Positions 1-7,190 of a DNA stretch of 15,477 nucleotides are shown piece after piece. Numbering within the stretch: the first letter of the stretch is position 1; each line of letters opens with the position of its first letter. The stretch is from the NCBI RefSeq assembly GCF_946482535.1, contig NZ_CAMLRU010000050.1, forward strand, positions 1-15,477, written 5' to 3'. Under the pieces are notes generated by a model that did no database searches, was not told the DNA's origin, and saw only the letters and a list, made by a program, of their open reading frames with translations. The stretch is from an uncultured Flavobacterium sp. GTDB taxonomy: Bacteria > Bacteroidota > Bacteroidia > Flavobacteriales > Flavobacteriaceae. The position numbers and the translations under genes are program-made.

Positions 1-2
1 GC

Positions 3-63
3 TTACCAAAAGGACTTCTAGAGTATAAATATAAACTTCGATTACGTCTTTCGCTTTTGGTAA
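3..63 (-). promoter_or_regulatory. Inverted repeat after leader 2: first half of a second attenuator, cut by window edge
   Basis: A perfect 10-base inverted repeat pairs positions 54-63 with 3-12 (minus strand TTACCAAAAG with CTTTTGGTAA). Three further pairs (46-48 with 13-15) follow after a bulge. The 5' arm lies inside the last codons of leader 2 (Tyr28-Gln29-Lys30), about 15 bases past its Met-Met-Met-Cys-Cys-Trp run. This matches the leader/segment-1/segment-2 layout of the complete attenuator at 174-298. By analogy the 3' arm should be able to pair with a further copy of its complement, followed by a U-run, just beyond the left edge. That part is not visible, so the attenuator role is inference. 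Confidence 0.55.
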
Positions 64-143
64 CAGGATATGCCAATCCAACAACACATCATCATGTGCA
101 TCATGCGGTTGTTCATCATCATATTTTTCCCTGTTGTATTCAT
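42..143 (-). CDS. Leader peptide 2, Met/Cys-rich, 33 aa (candidate attenuation uORF)
   Basis: This short reading frame starts at ATG 143 after a very A-rich stretch, the usual start context in this group. Nine of its 33 residues are Met (1, 8-10, 14-15, 17-19), and Cys20, Cys21 and Trp22 follow directly, with another Cys at 27. The protein has no domain and looks built for ribosome stalling rather than function. It begins about 30 bases after the terminator of the first attenuator and ends in the arm of the inverted repeat at 3-63. A longer frame with an upstream ATG (323) exists, but it would read straight through the terminator and the other leader, so the internal start is preferred. It probably senses charged Met-tRNA and/or Cys-tRNA for a gene left of the window. 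An alternative reading, a His-rich frame on the plus strand, is only the complement of the ATG runs. Confidence 0.6.
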   Translation of the reverse strand: MNTTGKNMMMNNRMMHMMMCCWIGISCYQKRKT

Positions 144-171
144 TGTTTTAATTTTTTTTTTGATTTGGTTT

Positions 172-205
172 AAATAAAAAAACCTCTGCGGTTGTGCAGA
201 GGTTT
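172..205 (-). terminator. Intrinsic terminator of attenuator 1
   Basis: On the minus strand AAACCTCTGC (205-196) pairs with GCAGAGGTTT (189-180) around a 6-base loop, giving a 10-bp stem. A run of seven T (182-176) overlaps the stem end and is followed by ATTTA. On the plus strand the same hairpin has only TTTG after it, so it works mainly leftward. It lies 25 bases after the stop codon of leader 1. Its 5' arm can instead pair with a segment inside that leader. Confidence 0.8.
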
Positions 206-251
206 GATGGATATATTTTAAATTTAAAATTATGCCATAAGCGTACTCTGC
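196..251 (-). promoter_or_regulatory. Antiterminator structure of attenuator 1
   Basis: Minus-strand GCAGAG (251-246), located inside leader 1, is complementary to CTCTGC (201-196), which is the 5' arm of the downstream terminator. The bases between fold into their own hairpin that brings the two together: ATGG (238-235) with CCAT (210-207), AT with AT, and ATTTTA (230-225) with TAAAAT (220-215) around an AATT loop. This last part is the 16-base palindrome at 215-230. Forming this structure prevents the terminator. A ribosome stalled on the Met/Cys codons would leave 251-246 free, whereas one that reaches the stop codon would cover it. Confidence 0.65.
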
Positions 252-298
252 GGAAGTTTCCACATCATGCGACACATATGACAAATTGTAAAGTTCAT
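230..298 (-). CDS. Leader peptide 1, Met/Cys-containing, 22 aa (candidate attenuation uORF)
   Basis: A 22-codon frame starts at ATG 298, preceded by the A-rich sequence ACAACGAAAA, and stops at TAA 232-230. Residues 6-13 read Cys-His-Met-Cys-Arg-Met-Met-Trp, a cluster of Cys, Met and Trp codons like the one in leader 2. The tandem Met codons (268-263) end 11 bases before the antiterminator arm at 251, so a ribosome stalled there would leave that arm mostly free. A ribosome at the stop codon would mask it. A candidate promoter lies just upstream (321-352) and a U-tract terminator follows (172-205). This is the order of a classical amino-acid attenuator. The frame is too short for homology to help, so the call rests on the structure around it. 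Confidence 0.65.
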   Translation of the reverse strand: MNFTICHMCRMMWKLPQSTLMA

Positions 299-320
299 TT
301 TTCGTTGTTTTTGTATGGAG

Positions 321-352
321 CAAACTTCTGAATGTTTTTTGAATTGACCAAA
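321..352 (-). promoter_or_regulatory. Candidate promoter for the leftward leader transcript
   Basis: On the minus strand TTTG (352-349) and GAAGTTTG (328-321) are separated by 20 bases, close to the Bacteroidota -33 TTTG / -7 TAnnTTTG pattern. The -7 box has G in place of the first T. The start of transcription would fall about 15-20 bases before the ATG of leader 1. Confidence 0.45.
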
Positions 353-456
353 CGAAATTTGAAAATTTAACATTTGAATTTTGGTAATATATATTTAAAT
401 ACTACGTATTTAGATTTTTGAAAAAATCATAAATAAAACAAAAAAAGTAAAATTGT

Positions 457-488
457 TTTTTGTTTTCGAATTAGTCTTTATACATTTG
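457..488 (+). promoter_or_regulatory. metK promoter
   Basis: TACATTTG at 481-488 matches the Bacteroidota -7 consensus TAnnTTTG exactly. TTTTTG at 457-462 gives a -33 element with an 18-base spacer. The predicted start (about 493-496) lies just before the first base of the riboswitch at 502, which supports both calls. The flanking bases 353-456 are very AT-rich with no gene and no other clear element. Confidence 0.7.
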
Positions 489-501
489 CAACCGAAAATT
501 G

Positions 502-551
502 AGAGGAAAAATTTGAACTGATTGCAACCTCGTTAAAAAATGCTAAAGCAG
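502..551 (+). promoter_or_regulatory. SAM-II riboswitch aptamer upstream of metK
   Basis: The segment resembles the SAM-II class in order and spacing. P1 is GAGG (503-506) with CCTC (528-531). The loop contains ATTTGAAC and then ATTGCA (511-526), followed by CGTTAAAAAATGCTAAAG. The pseudoknot pairs CTG (518-520) with CAG (549-551) and GCA (524-526) with TGC (541-543). In the metX SAM-II RNA of known structure, as I remember it, the equivalent pairs have different bases, so the match includes compensating changes. SAM-II binds S-adenosylmethionine and is known from alphaproteobacteria and Bacteroidota. Here it sits directly before the SAM synthetase gene, so the logic is product feedback. Confidence 0.8.
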
Positions 552-592
552 AAACTCTCCTTTAGCACTTAGTGGCAATTTCCTCTTTTTTT
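541..592 (+). promoter_or_regulatory. Expression platform of the metK riboswitch
   Basis: TGCTAAAG (541-548) pairs with CTTTAGCA (560-567) to form an 8-bp hairpin. That hairpin reuses the 3' pseudoknot strand of the aptamer, so it cannot coexist with the SAM-bound fold. A run of seven T at 586-592 follows TTTCCTCT (579-586), whose only good partner is AGAGGAAA at 502-509, in the 5' strand of P1. Which helix terminates transcription is not clear from the sequence. From 593 to 624 the leader is AT-rich and has no Shine-Dalgarno sequence. Confidence 0.5.
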
Positions 593-624
593 CATAACAA
601 TCAATATTAAATTAAAATATAGTT

Positions 625-1875
625 ATGGCTTATTTATTTACGTCGGAGTCGGTAAGTGAAGGACATCCGGATAAGGTGGCAGACCAAATTAGTGATGCGT
701 TAATCGACAACTTTTTAGCTTTTGATGCTGAGTCTAAAGTGGCTTGTGAAACATTGGTTACAACCGGTCAGGTAATTTTGGCAGGTGAAGTAAAATCGAA
801 CACTTATCTTGACGTTCAGCAAATTGCTAGAGATGTAATCAAAAAAATCGGTTATACTAAAAGTGAGTATATGTTTGATGCCGATTCTTGCGGGATTCTT
901 TCGGCCATACACGAACAATCTGCCGATATCAACCAAGGTGTTGACAGAGCCAGTAAGGAAGAGCAAGGCGCCGGTGACCAAGGAATGATGTTTGGTTATG
1001 CCACTAATGAAACCGAGAATTACATGCCTTTGGCTCTAGATTTGTCTCATGCTTTATTGATTGAGTTGGCCAATTTAAGAAGAGAAAACAACGAAATTAA
1101 ATACCTTCGCCCGGACGCTAAATCTCAGGTAACTTTAGAGTATTCTGACGACAACAAGCCGGTTAGAATTGACGCTATTGTAATTTCAACACAGCATGAT
1201 GACTTTGCTGATGAAGCTACAATGTTAGCTAAAATTAAAAGCGATTTGATTTCGATTTTGATTCCGAGAATCAAGGCAAAATATCCACAATATGCTCATT
1301 TATTCAATGACGACATTACTTACCACATCAACCCAACCGGAAAGTTTGTTATTGGTGGCCCACACGGAGATACCGGTTTGACCGGAAGAAAAATCATTGT
1401 AGATACCTATGGCGGAAAAGGTGCTCACGGTGGTGGTGCATTCTCCGGAAAAGATCCTTCAAAAGTAGACCGTTCTGCGGCTTACGCAACCCGTCACATT
1501 GCTAAAAACTTAGTAGCTGCCGGATTGTGTGATGAGATTTTGGTACAAGTTTCTTATGCGATTGGTGTGGCTAAACCAACCTCTATCAACGTAAATACTT
1601 ACGGTACTGCCAAAGTAAACTTAACTGACGGTGAAATCAGCAAAGTGGTGGAAGGCATTTTTGACATGCGTCCCTACTTTATTGAGCAACGTTTGAAATT
1701 AAGAAACCCAATTTACAGCGAAACGGCAGCTTACGGTCACATGGGAAGAAAACCTGAAACGGTTACTAAAACTTTCCAATTGCCTAATGGCGCTCCAAAA
1801 ACCGTAACTGTGGAGTTATTTACTTGGGAAAAATTGGATCATGTTGACCAAGTAAAAGCAGCTTTCGGATTGTAA
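625..1875 (+). CDS. metK: S-adenosylmethionine synthetase
   Basis: This cytoplasmic enzyme makes S-adenosylmethionine from methionine and ATP, releasing phosphate and pyrophosphate. The 416-residue protein has the family signatures in order: GHPDK near the start (13-17), which binds ATP/Mg, the GAGDQG motif (115-120) with the MFGYA that follows, and the [17 protein letters not shown] signature (269-285). The length is slightly above the E. coli enzyme (384), which is normal for Bacteroidota. The ATG at 625 starts the conserved N-terminus [17 protein letters not shown]. It is a single-gene transcript with its own promoter, a SAM-II riboswitch in the leader, and a strong terminator after the stop. 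The minus-strand sequence upstream carries Met/Cys leader peptides, so the divergent region seems devoted to sulfur amino acid control. Confidence 0.98.
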   Translation: MAYLFTSESVSEGHPDKVADQISDALIDNFLAFDAESKVACETLVTTGQVILAGEVKSNTYLDVQQIARDVIKKIGYTKSEYMFDADSCGILSAIHEQSADINQGVDRASKEEQGAGDQGMMFGYATNETENYMPLALDLSHALLIELANLRRENNEIKYLRPDAKSQVTLEYSDDNKPVRIDAIVISTQHDDFADEATMLAKIKSDLISILIPRIKAKYPQYAHLFNDDITYHINPTGKFVIGGPHGDTGLTGRKIIVDTYGGKGAHGGGAFSGKDPSKVDRSAAYATRHIAKNLVAAGLCDEILVQVSYAIGVAKPTSINVNTYGTAKVNLTDGEISKVVEGIFDMRPYFIEQRLKLRNPIYSETAAYGHMGRKPETVTKTFQLPNGAPKTVTVELFTWEKLDHVDQVKAAFGL

Positions 1876-1895
1876 TATTCAGAAACAATTATATG

Positions 1896-1927
1896 AAAAA
1901 GCCCAACTCGATGAGTTGGGCTTTTTT
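1896..1927. terminator. Bidirectional intrinsic terminator between metK and the facing gene
   Basis: GCCCAACTC (1901-1909) pairs with GAGTTGGGC (1913-1921) around a 3-base loop. Six T follow on the plus strand and five A precede the stem, which gives a T-run on the minus strand. It serves metK and the convergent gene that stops at 1931. Confidence 0.92.
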
Positions 1928-1930
1928 CTT

Positions 1931-4261
1931 TTAGTAAGTACCGTTTTTCATTCTTTCCAGCACCTCTTTGTATTCATTTAGTGTTGATTTATCATCTGCC
2001 GGAACATTGTCAATAGCTTTTTGCTCAAAAAGCATTGCTTTCTCTTTTTGATTATCCATATAAAACAATTGAGCCAAAGTGTCTAAATATCGGTGCTCTG
2101 TTTTAAAAATTTTCAAACTGGCTTCACTCCAAAGTATACCTTTTTGAATGGTATTTTTGTCTTTATTCTTGGTTTCAACCACTTGCCAAGCCACGGTGTT
2201 GGCCAAATCCGAGAAGTCTTCTTTAAAGGCAAGCCATGAACGGTTTTTCCTTTTTTGAGCGGTATAAATCTCGTCTAAGGTTTCCAGTAAGCTGCTGTTT
2301 TTAGATACCATTGTTTGAAAAAATTCATCGTACTCTTGAAAATACAGTGAGTAATCATTGGGATATGTCTCTTTGACTAGGCTTAGATAATTTCTAAAAT
2401 CTTGAGGTTTGAACCCCGAAACTTTTAAATACTTTTTATAATAGTCAACAAGCTTTAACTGGTGTGGTTTTGAAAGCGGTATCGTTTCAGATTGAGGATT
2501 TTTAAAAAAGGCACTAAAGACTTCATTAATGTTATCATTAGCATTGGCAAAGTTATAGGCCGATAAAGGGCTGTAAACATTTTCGCCTGAATTATGCTCT
2601 TTTTCACTTATCACTTGATAGTGTTTCAACAAATAATCCAGTAAGGCAAAATCGGCATCAGTAAGTGCTTTAGGTTGTCCGTATAATTTATAAAGGAGAC
2701 CCGTATTGAGTAACTCTTTTTTGCAAAGTGTTCCAAATTCTTCGTCGTAAGTTTCTTTTCGCGTATAAAAATCTACAATGAGTTTCCATTTCTCGGCGAT
2801 AATTTCTTTTGGCGTTGTTATGCTGTAAAGATTTTCAGGATTCTCCACATGGTAATAATCCTCCATGCCGTCAACTACGGCTTCAACCGCTGTGGTGTCA
2901 ACTATGGTCTCATCATAATAATCTTCCTCAACAGCAACAGCCGTATCAATTTCTTCTACAACAGCAGTGTCTGCAGCTACTGCAAAATCATCAAAGTTTT
3001 TTTTGGTTTTGATAATTTCGGTCAATGATTTTTTGAAATCGGCCAAAGTGGCTTTTTTATTTTTGACCAATTGATCCAATTGAACATGCGCGTTGGCTCT
3101 TTTGACTTCGTCATAAACCGAATAATAGAATTCAAATAAATTAGAATTATCGTCTAAAGTGCCCGGTGTATGATACAGCAAATCACCTCTAGAATTCACA
3201 AAAACAAGTGTCGTCTTGTCTTTAATTTTGAATGTTTGAAGCAATGCTCGGTCTTTGTCGGTAGCCAAATAATAATTGAAATGGTCTTTTTCCGGATTGT
3301 AACTTGTTCGCATAAAACGAGACAATCTTTGCTCTTTTTGGGTTACAAATTCGGTAAATGCTGCTTTGCTGTTTTTACTGTCATCAAAGGTGATTACCAA
3401 AAATTTCTCGGGTGTTTTTTCGATACTTTTTAAAGCTTCTGCATAAGTTTTTAAAACCGGAAGCTTAAAATTATAGGTACTGGTTTGGCGTCTTTCCAAA
3501 TAACTACTGTCAAATTCGTCCTCATTTTCAAAACCATTCTTTTTTAACCAATCTTTCTCGCTGTCAACAGCAACAGGATTGATCAAATCAGTGGCTACTT
3601 TGGGAGTTCCTTCTTTCTCAAAGTCAAAAGCCGGATTCATTCTTCGTCCCTCTTTAACCGACAATATTTTGGTTTCTTTATCCACAATGCCTTTTAATTC
3701 TATACTATTGAAGAAATTAAAGTCATATTGTACTTCCATCTCATTAACGCTCGGGTCAATTTGAAATTTAGTCACCACTGCACCCCCTTTTCGGTCATTT
3801 TCAACGAAATACAAATACTTTGTTTTCTCTACATCGATGACAAATCCTTTTTTTCTGTGTATATCTTGCAACTCATTTCTTTTCACATAGTCTGAAAGCG
3901 GTTTGTATTCAACAATAGTGTGGTCGTCATTTTGGGTTCCGATGTAGATATTTTGAGCGGAATAGATCAAACTTTGGTTGTCAAATTTTAATTTAAACGT
4001 ACTTGAGAAAGGTGCCTCGTGGTTGATTTTAATTTTAAAACTCGACTCATCGGAATTTGAATTTTTAAACGTAATGGTATCGTTTTGAACGGTGTACTTT
4101 CCAAATAAAACAGCCATTTCAAATTGATTGTCTTCTAAGATTTTCAATTTAATCTTCTGTCCTTTTGTGGTCGAGTTGTAAACGCCGGGCTCTAAAATTG
4201 GGGTTTGTGCATGGCCTAACGAAACGGAAAAAAGGAATACTAAAAAAGAAAGTTTTTTCAT
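1931..4261 (-). CDS. Secreted thioredoxin-like protein with C-terminal helical (TPR-like) region, function unknown
   Basis: This is a 776-residue exported protein of unknown function. The start at 4261 is chosen because it opens directly into a signal peptide (MKKLSFLVFLFSVSLGHA, then Gln). The upstream in-frame ATG at 4330 would add 23 residues before the signal. After the signal come a beta-rich N-terminal half (about 20-250), a region resembling a thioredoxin fold without any CxxC (about 265-385, core FLVITFDDSKNS), and a very acidic, Val/Ala/Thr-rich linker (about 424-477). A helical C-terminal part follows, whose last stretch (about 687-767) reads like a tetratricopeptide repeat. With no redox cysteine pair it is unlikely to be an oxidoreductase. 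It is transcribed alone, between two terminators. Bacteroidota encode many such thioredoxin-like outer proteins, mostly uncharacterised. The domain reading is by eye. Confidence 0.75.
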   Translation of the reverse strand: MKKLSFLVFLFSVSLGHAQTPILEPGVYNSTTKGQKIKLKILEDNQFEMAVLFGKYTVQNDTITFKNSNSDESSFKIKINHEAPFSSTFKLKFDNQSLIYSAQNIYIGTQNDDHTIVEYKPLSDYVKRNELQDIHRKKGFVIDVEKTKYLYFVENDRKGGAVVTKFQIDPSVNEMEVQYDFNFFNSIELKGIVDKETKILSVKEGRRMNPAFDFEKEGTPKVATDLINPVAVDSEKDWLKKNGFENEDEFDSSYLERRQTSTYNFKLPVLKTYAEALKSIEKTPEKFLVITFDDSKNSKAAFTEFVTQKEQRLSRFMRTSYNPEKDHFNYYLATDKDRALLQTFKIKDKTTLVFVNSRGDLLYHTPGTLDDNSNLFEFYYSVYDEVKRANAHVQLDQLVKNKKATLADFKKSLTEIIKTKKNFDDFAVAADTAVVEEIDTAVAVEEDYYDETIVDTTAVEAVVDGMEDYYHVENPENLYSITTPKEIIAEKWKLIVDFYTRKETYDEEFGTLCKKELLNTGLLYKLYGQPKALTDADFALLDYLLKHYQVISEKEHNSGENVYSPLSAYNFANANDNINEVFSAFFKNPQSETIPLSKPHQLKLVDYYKKYLKVSGFKPQDFRNYLSLVKETYPNDYSLYFQEYDEFFQTMVSKNSSLLETLDEIYTAQKRKNRSWLAFKEDFSDLANTVAWQVVETKNKDKNTIQKGILWSEASLKIFKTEHRYLDTLAQLFYMDNQKEKAMLFEQKAIDNVPADDKSTLNEYKEVLERMKNGTY

Positions 4262-4349
4262 GAATGATGCTTTGATTAGCTGATTTATATTTTTTTTAAA
4301 AATACTATATTTCATACAACTAACGAACAAATAGCGAAAATATTATCCC

Positions 4350-4382
4350 ACAAAAAAACTTCCGTTGAAAACAGCGGAAGTT
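4350..4382 (-). terminator. Intrinsic terminator after the TonB-receptor-like gene
   Basis: On the minus strand AACTTCCG (4382-4375) pairs with CGGAAGTT (4364-4357), with one C-A mismatch and two more pairs towards the loop. Seven T follow, overlapping the stem end. It closes the two-gene unit 8087-4409 and separates it from the next gene downstream. Confidence 0.85.
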
Positions 4383-4408
4383 CTATTAAAAATCGTTTGA
4401 TATGATTC

Positions 4409-7159
4409 CTATAAATTGTATTTCAAACTCAACATTACATAGCGTGGTTGCACTCGGTATTGTGAGGTTCGGGTTGAAAATTGGGAGAAATTATCATCGT
4501 TTAACGAAGTCGTATTAAGCAAATTGGTGGCCGAAATTTTATATTCCCATTTGCTGTCTTTGGTTTTTTGGTAAATCAAACTGGCCGAAAGAAAGTCGTA
4601 TTCGTTTTCCACCGATTTGTCTTTGTTGTAATAGTGATAGAATTCGTATTCACTCACAAAAGAGAAGCTTTTCAAAAAGAAATAATCCAATTTAACCGTT
4701 GGTCGGTCGGTATAAAAAGTATCATTCGGATAATCGTTGATGGTATAACTGTAGCCTAATTCGATATTCGGTAAATCTTTAAAATTGGTCGAAGCTCTTA
4801 AATTGTAGGTTTGGGTAAAACTTTCATTGCTCACCAATATATCTTGCAAAGTATTTCGGTCGATTTGGATGTTATTAAACTTACTCCAATTCAGATTCAC
4901 ATTCAAAGAAGCTTTATAATATTTGTAGAAAGAACGACCATAGCTTCCGAAGAAGGATAAGGTTTCATCGGCGAACTCAGAATTATAAGGCGATGAGACT
5001 TGGTTCACATTATTGAAAAAAGCCCTGGTTTTAATGGCATCAACCGTACGATTGTAACTTGCCGCCGCCGAAATGTTTTCAAAATTAAACATGTTGTATT
5101 TAAAGTAACGCAAAGAGTGTGATTGCTGAACCGCATTCTCTAAAGTCCTGTTTCCGCTTGACAAACTGCTGTAATTGTTTAAGACAAAACCTTCCGCTTG
5201 GCGGTTGATGTCAGTGAAATTATTGGTGTATGAAAAATTATAGGTCAGTGTTTCTGCTTTTTTAATTTGGTACAACGCCAAGAAATCGGGCAAGATTCTG
5301 GTGAAATTTTGCTTGTAACTGGTGCCCAATTGTTCGTTGTTCAAAGCGTAAGTATGGAAACTCACACCCGGTGTAAACGTAAATTTACCGGTCAATATTT
5401 TATAATGAACTCCCAAGAAAGCATCGTTGAAACGGTAAGTAACATCATTGGTATTGGCGGTATTGTCCAAATCGTTGATGTTTCCATTGTCTAAAACCTG
5501 ATACATACTCGAGTTGAAACTTTGATTTGAATACGTATTCCCCAAAGTTAAATTGATATTACTTTTTGGTGTTAGCATATAATAATAATCCAACTTACTG
5601 TCTAATTTATTGGTTTTAACAAAGCGATTTTGGTTTAAATCAGTTCTGTTTTGTGTGGTATCATAACCTAAAATATTGCTTGGCGGTAAAGTCGAAGTAA
5701 ACGGATCCGATTGTAAATTAGCATTGTAAAACGGATTTTCATCTTGGTACAAATGCTGAGATTCAAAAGCAAAAATGTGCTTTTCGGCTGCCGTATAATA
5801 AAAACTCAAGTTCTGATTCACCGAAACCGGATCTTGTTTTTTATCCGTAAAAATATCTTCAGTAGTCGAATTATTGTCCTCATCGATGGTTTCTCTCAAC
5901 AAAGAATTGTTCTCCTCTTGTTTGGAAAATTTGGCCAAAATATCATAATCAAACTGAAAATTAGCATTCGGTTTGTAACTGGAACTTAGTTTGAATAAAC
6001 CCAAATTGCTTTTCTGATGGGCTATTTCGGCTCTGTTTTCGGTAGAAGCTACTTCGGTAGAAGTTGGGTCTAAAAAGTTGGTCGAAGATATTGTTTCCAA
6101 ATCGGTTATGGAAGAAGACAGTATTCCGAAACCGCTAATCGTCCATGATTTGGTTGGATTATAGGAAAAATTGGTTGCTCCGAAATCGGTCTCAATGGCT
6201 TTAGCTCGATTGTTTCTCAGCAATGAAATGCCCAAGTCATTCGAAGACACATTAAAACTCGAACCGCCTTTGGCCATCATACTTCTGAAACCACCGGTGA
6301 ACTTAAAATAATCTTGAACAGTCAGCGGCAATTCGCCTATATTATTAAAATTGGTGATGATATTCACACTGTATTTCGGACTGTAATAAAACAATTTAGG
6401 GTTGATATTGTAGCGATCAAACTTGGTTTCGGGCTGAAAACCACCGGCAGCCGTAACATCTCCAAACCAGAAATTCTTTTTTCCCGATTTGAGTTTGATG
6501 TTCATCGCTACATTGTCCTGATTGTTTTCTACGCCTTTTAAAATGGAATTTTCGTTGTAGTTTCTCAACACTTGCACTTTATCAATCGCATCGGCCGGAA
6601 TATTTTTTACGCCCAATTTGGTGTCGCCATCAAAAAAATCTTTGCCTTCCACCATTAATTTGGAGACTTTTTTCCCTTCTACTTCTACTTCACCATCGGC
6701 ATTGACTTCAACGCCGGGTAATTTTTTTAAAACATCTTCCAACTTTCTTTCGGTTCCGGATTTAAACGAATCTGCATTGTAAACTATGGTATCACCTTTG
6801 ATAGAAACCGGCATCTCGCGTACAATTTCCACGCCATCCAACTCGATACCACCGCTTTCCATAGTGATGTTTTGGGTGATATTTTGAGTCTGTGTGGTAA
6901 CCGTAATTTCCTTGTTTTGCATGCCAAGGTAACTCAGTTTAATAGTGTAAGTAGCGTTAGGTTTTAGGTTCAGCACAAACTTCCCCTTGTCATTGGTAAT
7001 GGCATAAGCGTCCATGGTTTTGGTAGCTTGGTTCATTGCCATGATGTTGGCCATTTCAAGTGGTGCTTTGGTATTGTCTTGTATGATTCCTTCGAATCGG
7101 ATGGTTTGAGCAGTGGCTATAGTGGTAACCAAAAAAAATAAAAGGGAAAGTTTTTTCAT
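4409..7159 (-). CDS. TonB-dependent-receptor-like outer-membrane protein (carboxypeptidase-regulatory-like domain, plug, beta-barrel)
   Basis: The 916-residue protein is predicted to be an outer-membrane barrel. It has a signal peptide ending ATA before Gln19, then a carboxypeptidase-regulatory-like beta-sandwich (about 20-103, with FEGIIQD and KLSYLGMQ) and a plug domain (about 105-225). The plug contains the recognisable KLPGVEV near residue 147 and the segment VEGKDFFDGD. The rest is a large beta-barrel rich in alternating aromatic strands and Asn/Thr loops, ending in a terminal strand YVMLSLKYNL. This is the receptor-like type common in Flavobacteria that lacks an obvious SusD partner. 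It follows the GLPGLI-family gene by 31 bases and is probably co-transcribed with it. The substrate is unknown: the neighbours name no sugar or metal. Confidence 0.88.
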   Translation of the reverse strand: MKKLSLLFFLVTTIATAQTIRFEGIIQDNTKAPLEMANIMAMNQATKTMDAYAITNDKGKFVLNLKPNATYTIKLSYLGMQNKEITVTTQTQNITQNITMESGGIELDGVEIVREMPVSIKGDTIVYNADSFKSGTERKLEDVLKKLPGVEVNADGEVEVEGKKVSKLMVEGKDFFDGDTKLGVKNIPADAIDKVQVLRNYNENSILKGVENNQDNVAMNIKLKSGKKNFWFGDVTAAGGFQPETKFDRYNINPKLFYYSPKYSVNIITNFNNIGELPLTVQDYFKFTGGFRSMMAKGGSSFNVSSNDLGISLLRNNRAKAIETDFGATNFSYNPTKSWTISGFGILSSSITDLETISSTNFLDPTSTEVASTENRAEIAHQKSNLGLFKLSSSYKPNANFQFDYDILAKFSKQEENNSLLRETIDEDNNSTTEDIFTDKKQDPVSVNQNLSFYYTAAEKHIFAFESQHLYQDENPFYNANLQSDPFTSTLPPSNILGYDTTQNRTDLNQNRFVKTNKLDSKLDYYYMLTPKSNINLTLGNTYSNQSFNSSMYQVLDNGNINDLDNTANTNDVTYRFNDAFLGVHYKILTGKFTFTPGVSFHTYALNNEQLGTSYKQNFTRILPDFLALYQIKKAETLTYNFSYTNNFTDINRQAEGFVLNNYSSLSSGNRTLENAVQQSHSLRYFKYNMFNFENISAAASYNRTVDAIKTRAFFNNVNQVSSPYNSEFADETLSFFGSYGRSFYKYYKASLNVNLNWSKFNNIQIDRNTLQDILVSNESFTQTYNLRASTNFKDLPNIELGYSYTINDYPNDTFYTDRPTVKLDYFFLKSFSFVSEYEFYHYYNKDKSVENEYDFLSASLIYQKTKDSKWEYKISATNLLNTTSLNDDNFSQFSTRTSQYRVQPRYVMLSLKYNL

Positions 7160-7190
7160 GAAGTCTTTTTGAAAGGGATGATGGTGTTAA

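Noticed and set aside
3..173. Open plus-strand frame with a His-rich stretch, resembling a his-operon leader or the end of a gene
   Set aside because: The His codons (CAT) are the complement of the ATG runs in leader 2. The plus strand has no good U-tract terminator and no his gene downstream, and the tail is Phe/Cys-rich with no protein-like character.
215..230. 16-base palindrome as a protein operator
   Set aside because: It is better explained as the helper hairpin of the antiterminator; its AT-only sequence matches no operator I know.
42..323. 93-aa minus-strand frame starting upstream of leader 2
   Set aside because: It would run through the strong terminator at 172-205 and over leader 1 in another frame. 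Only its last 33 codons have a good start context and a patterned composition.
4262..4330. Upstream start for the thioredoxin-like protein
   Set aside because: It adds 23 residues before a standard signal peptide; the ATG at 4261 fits export.
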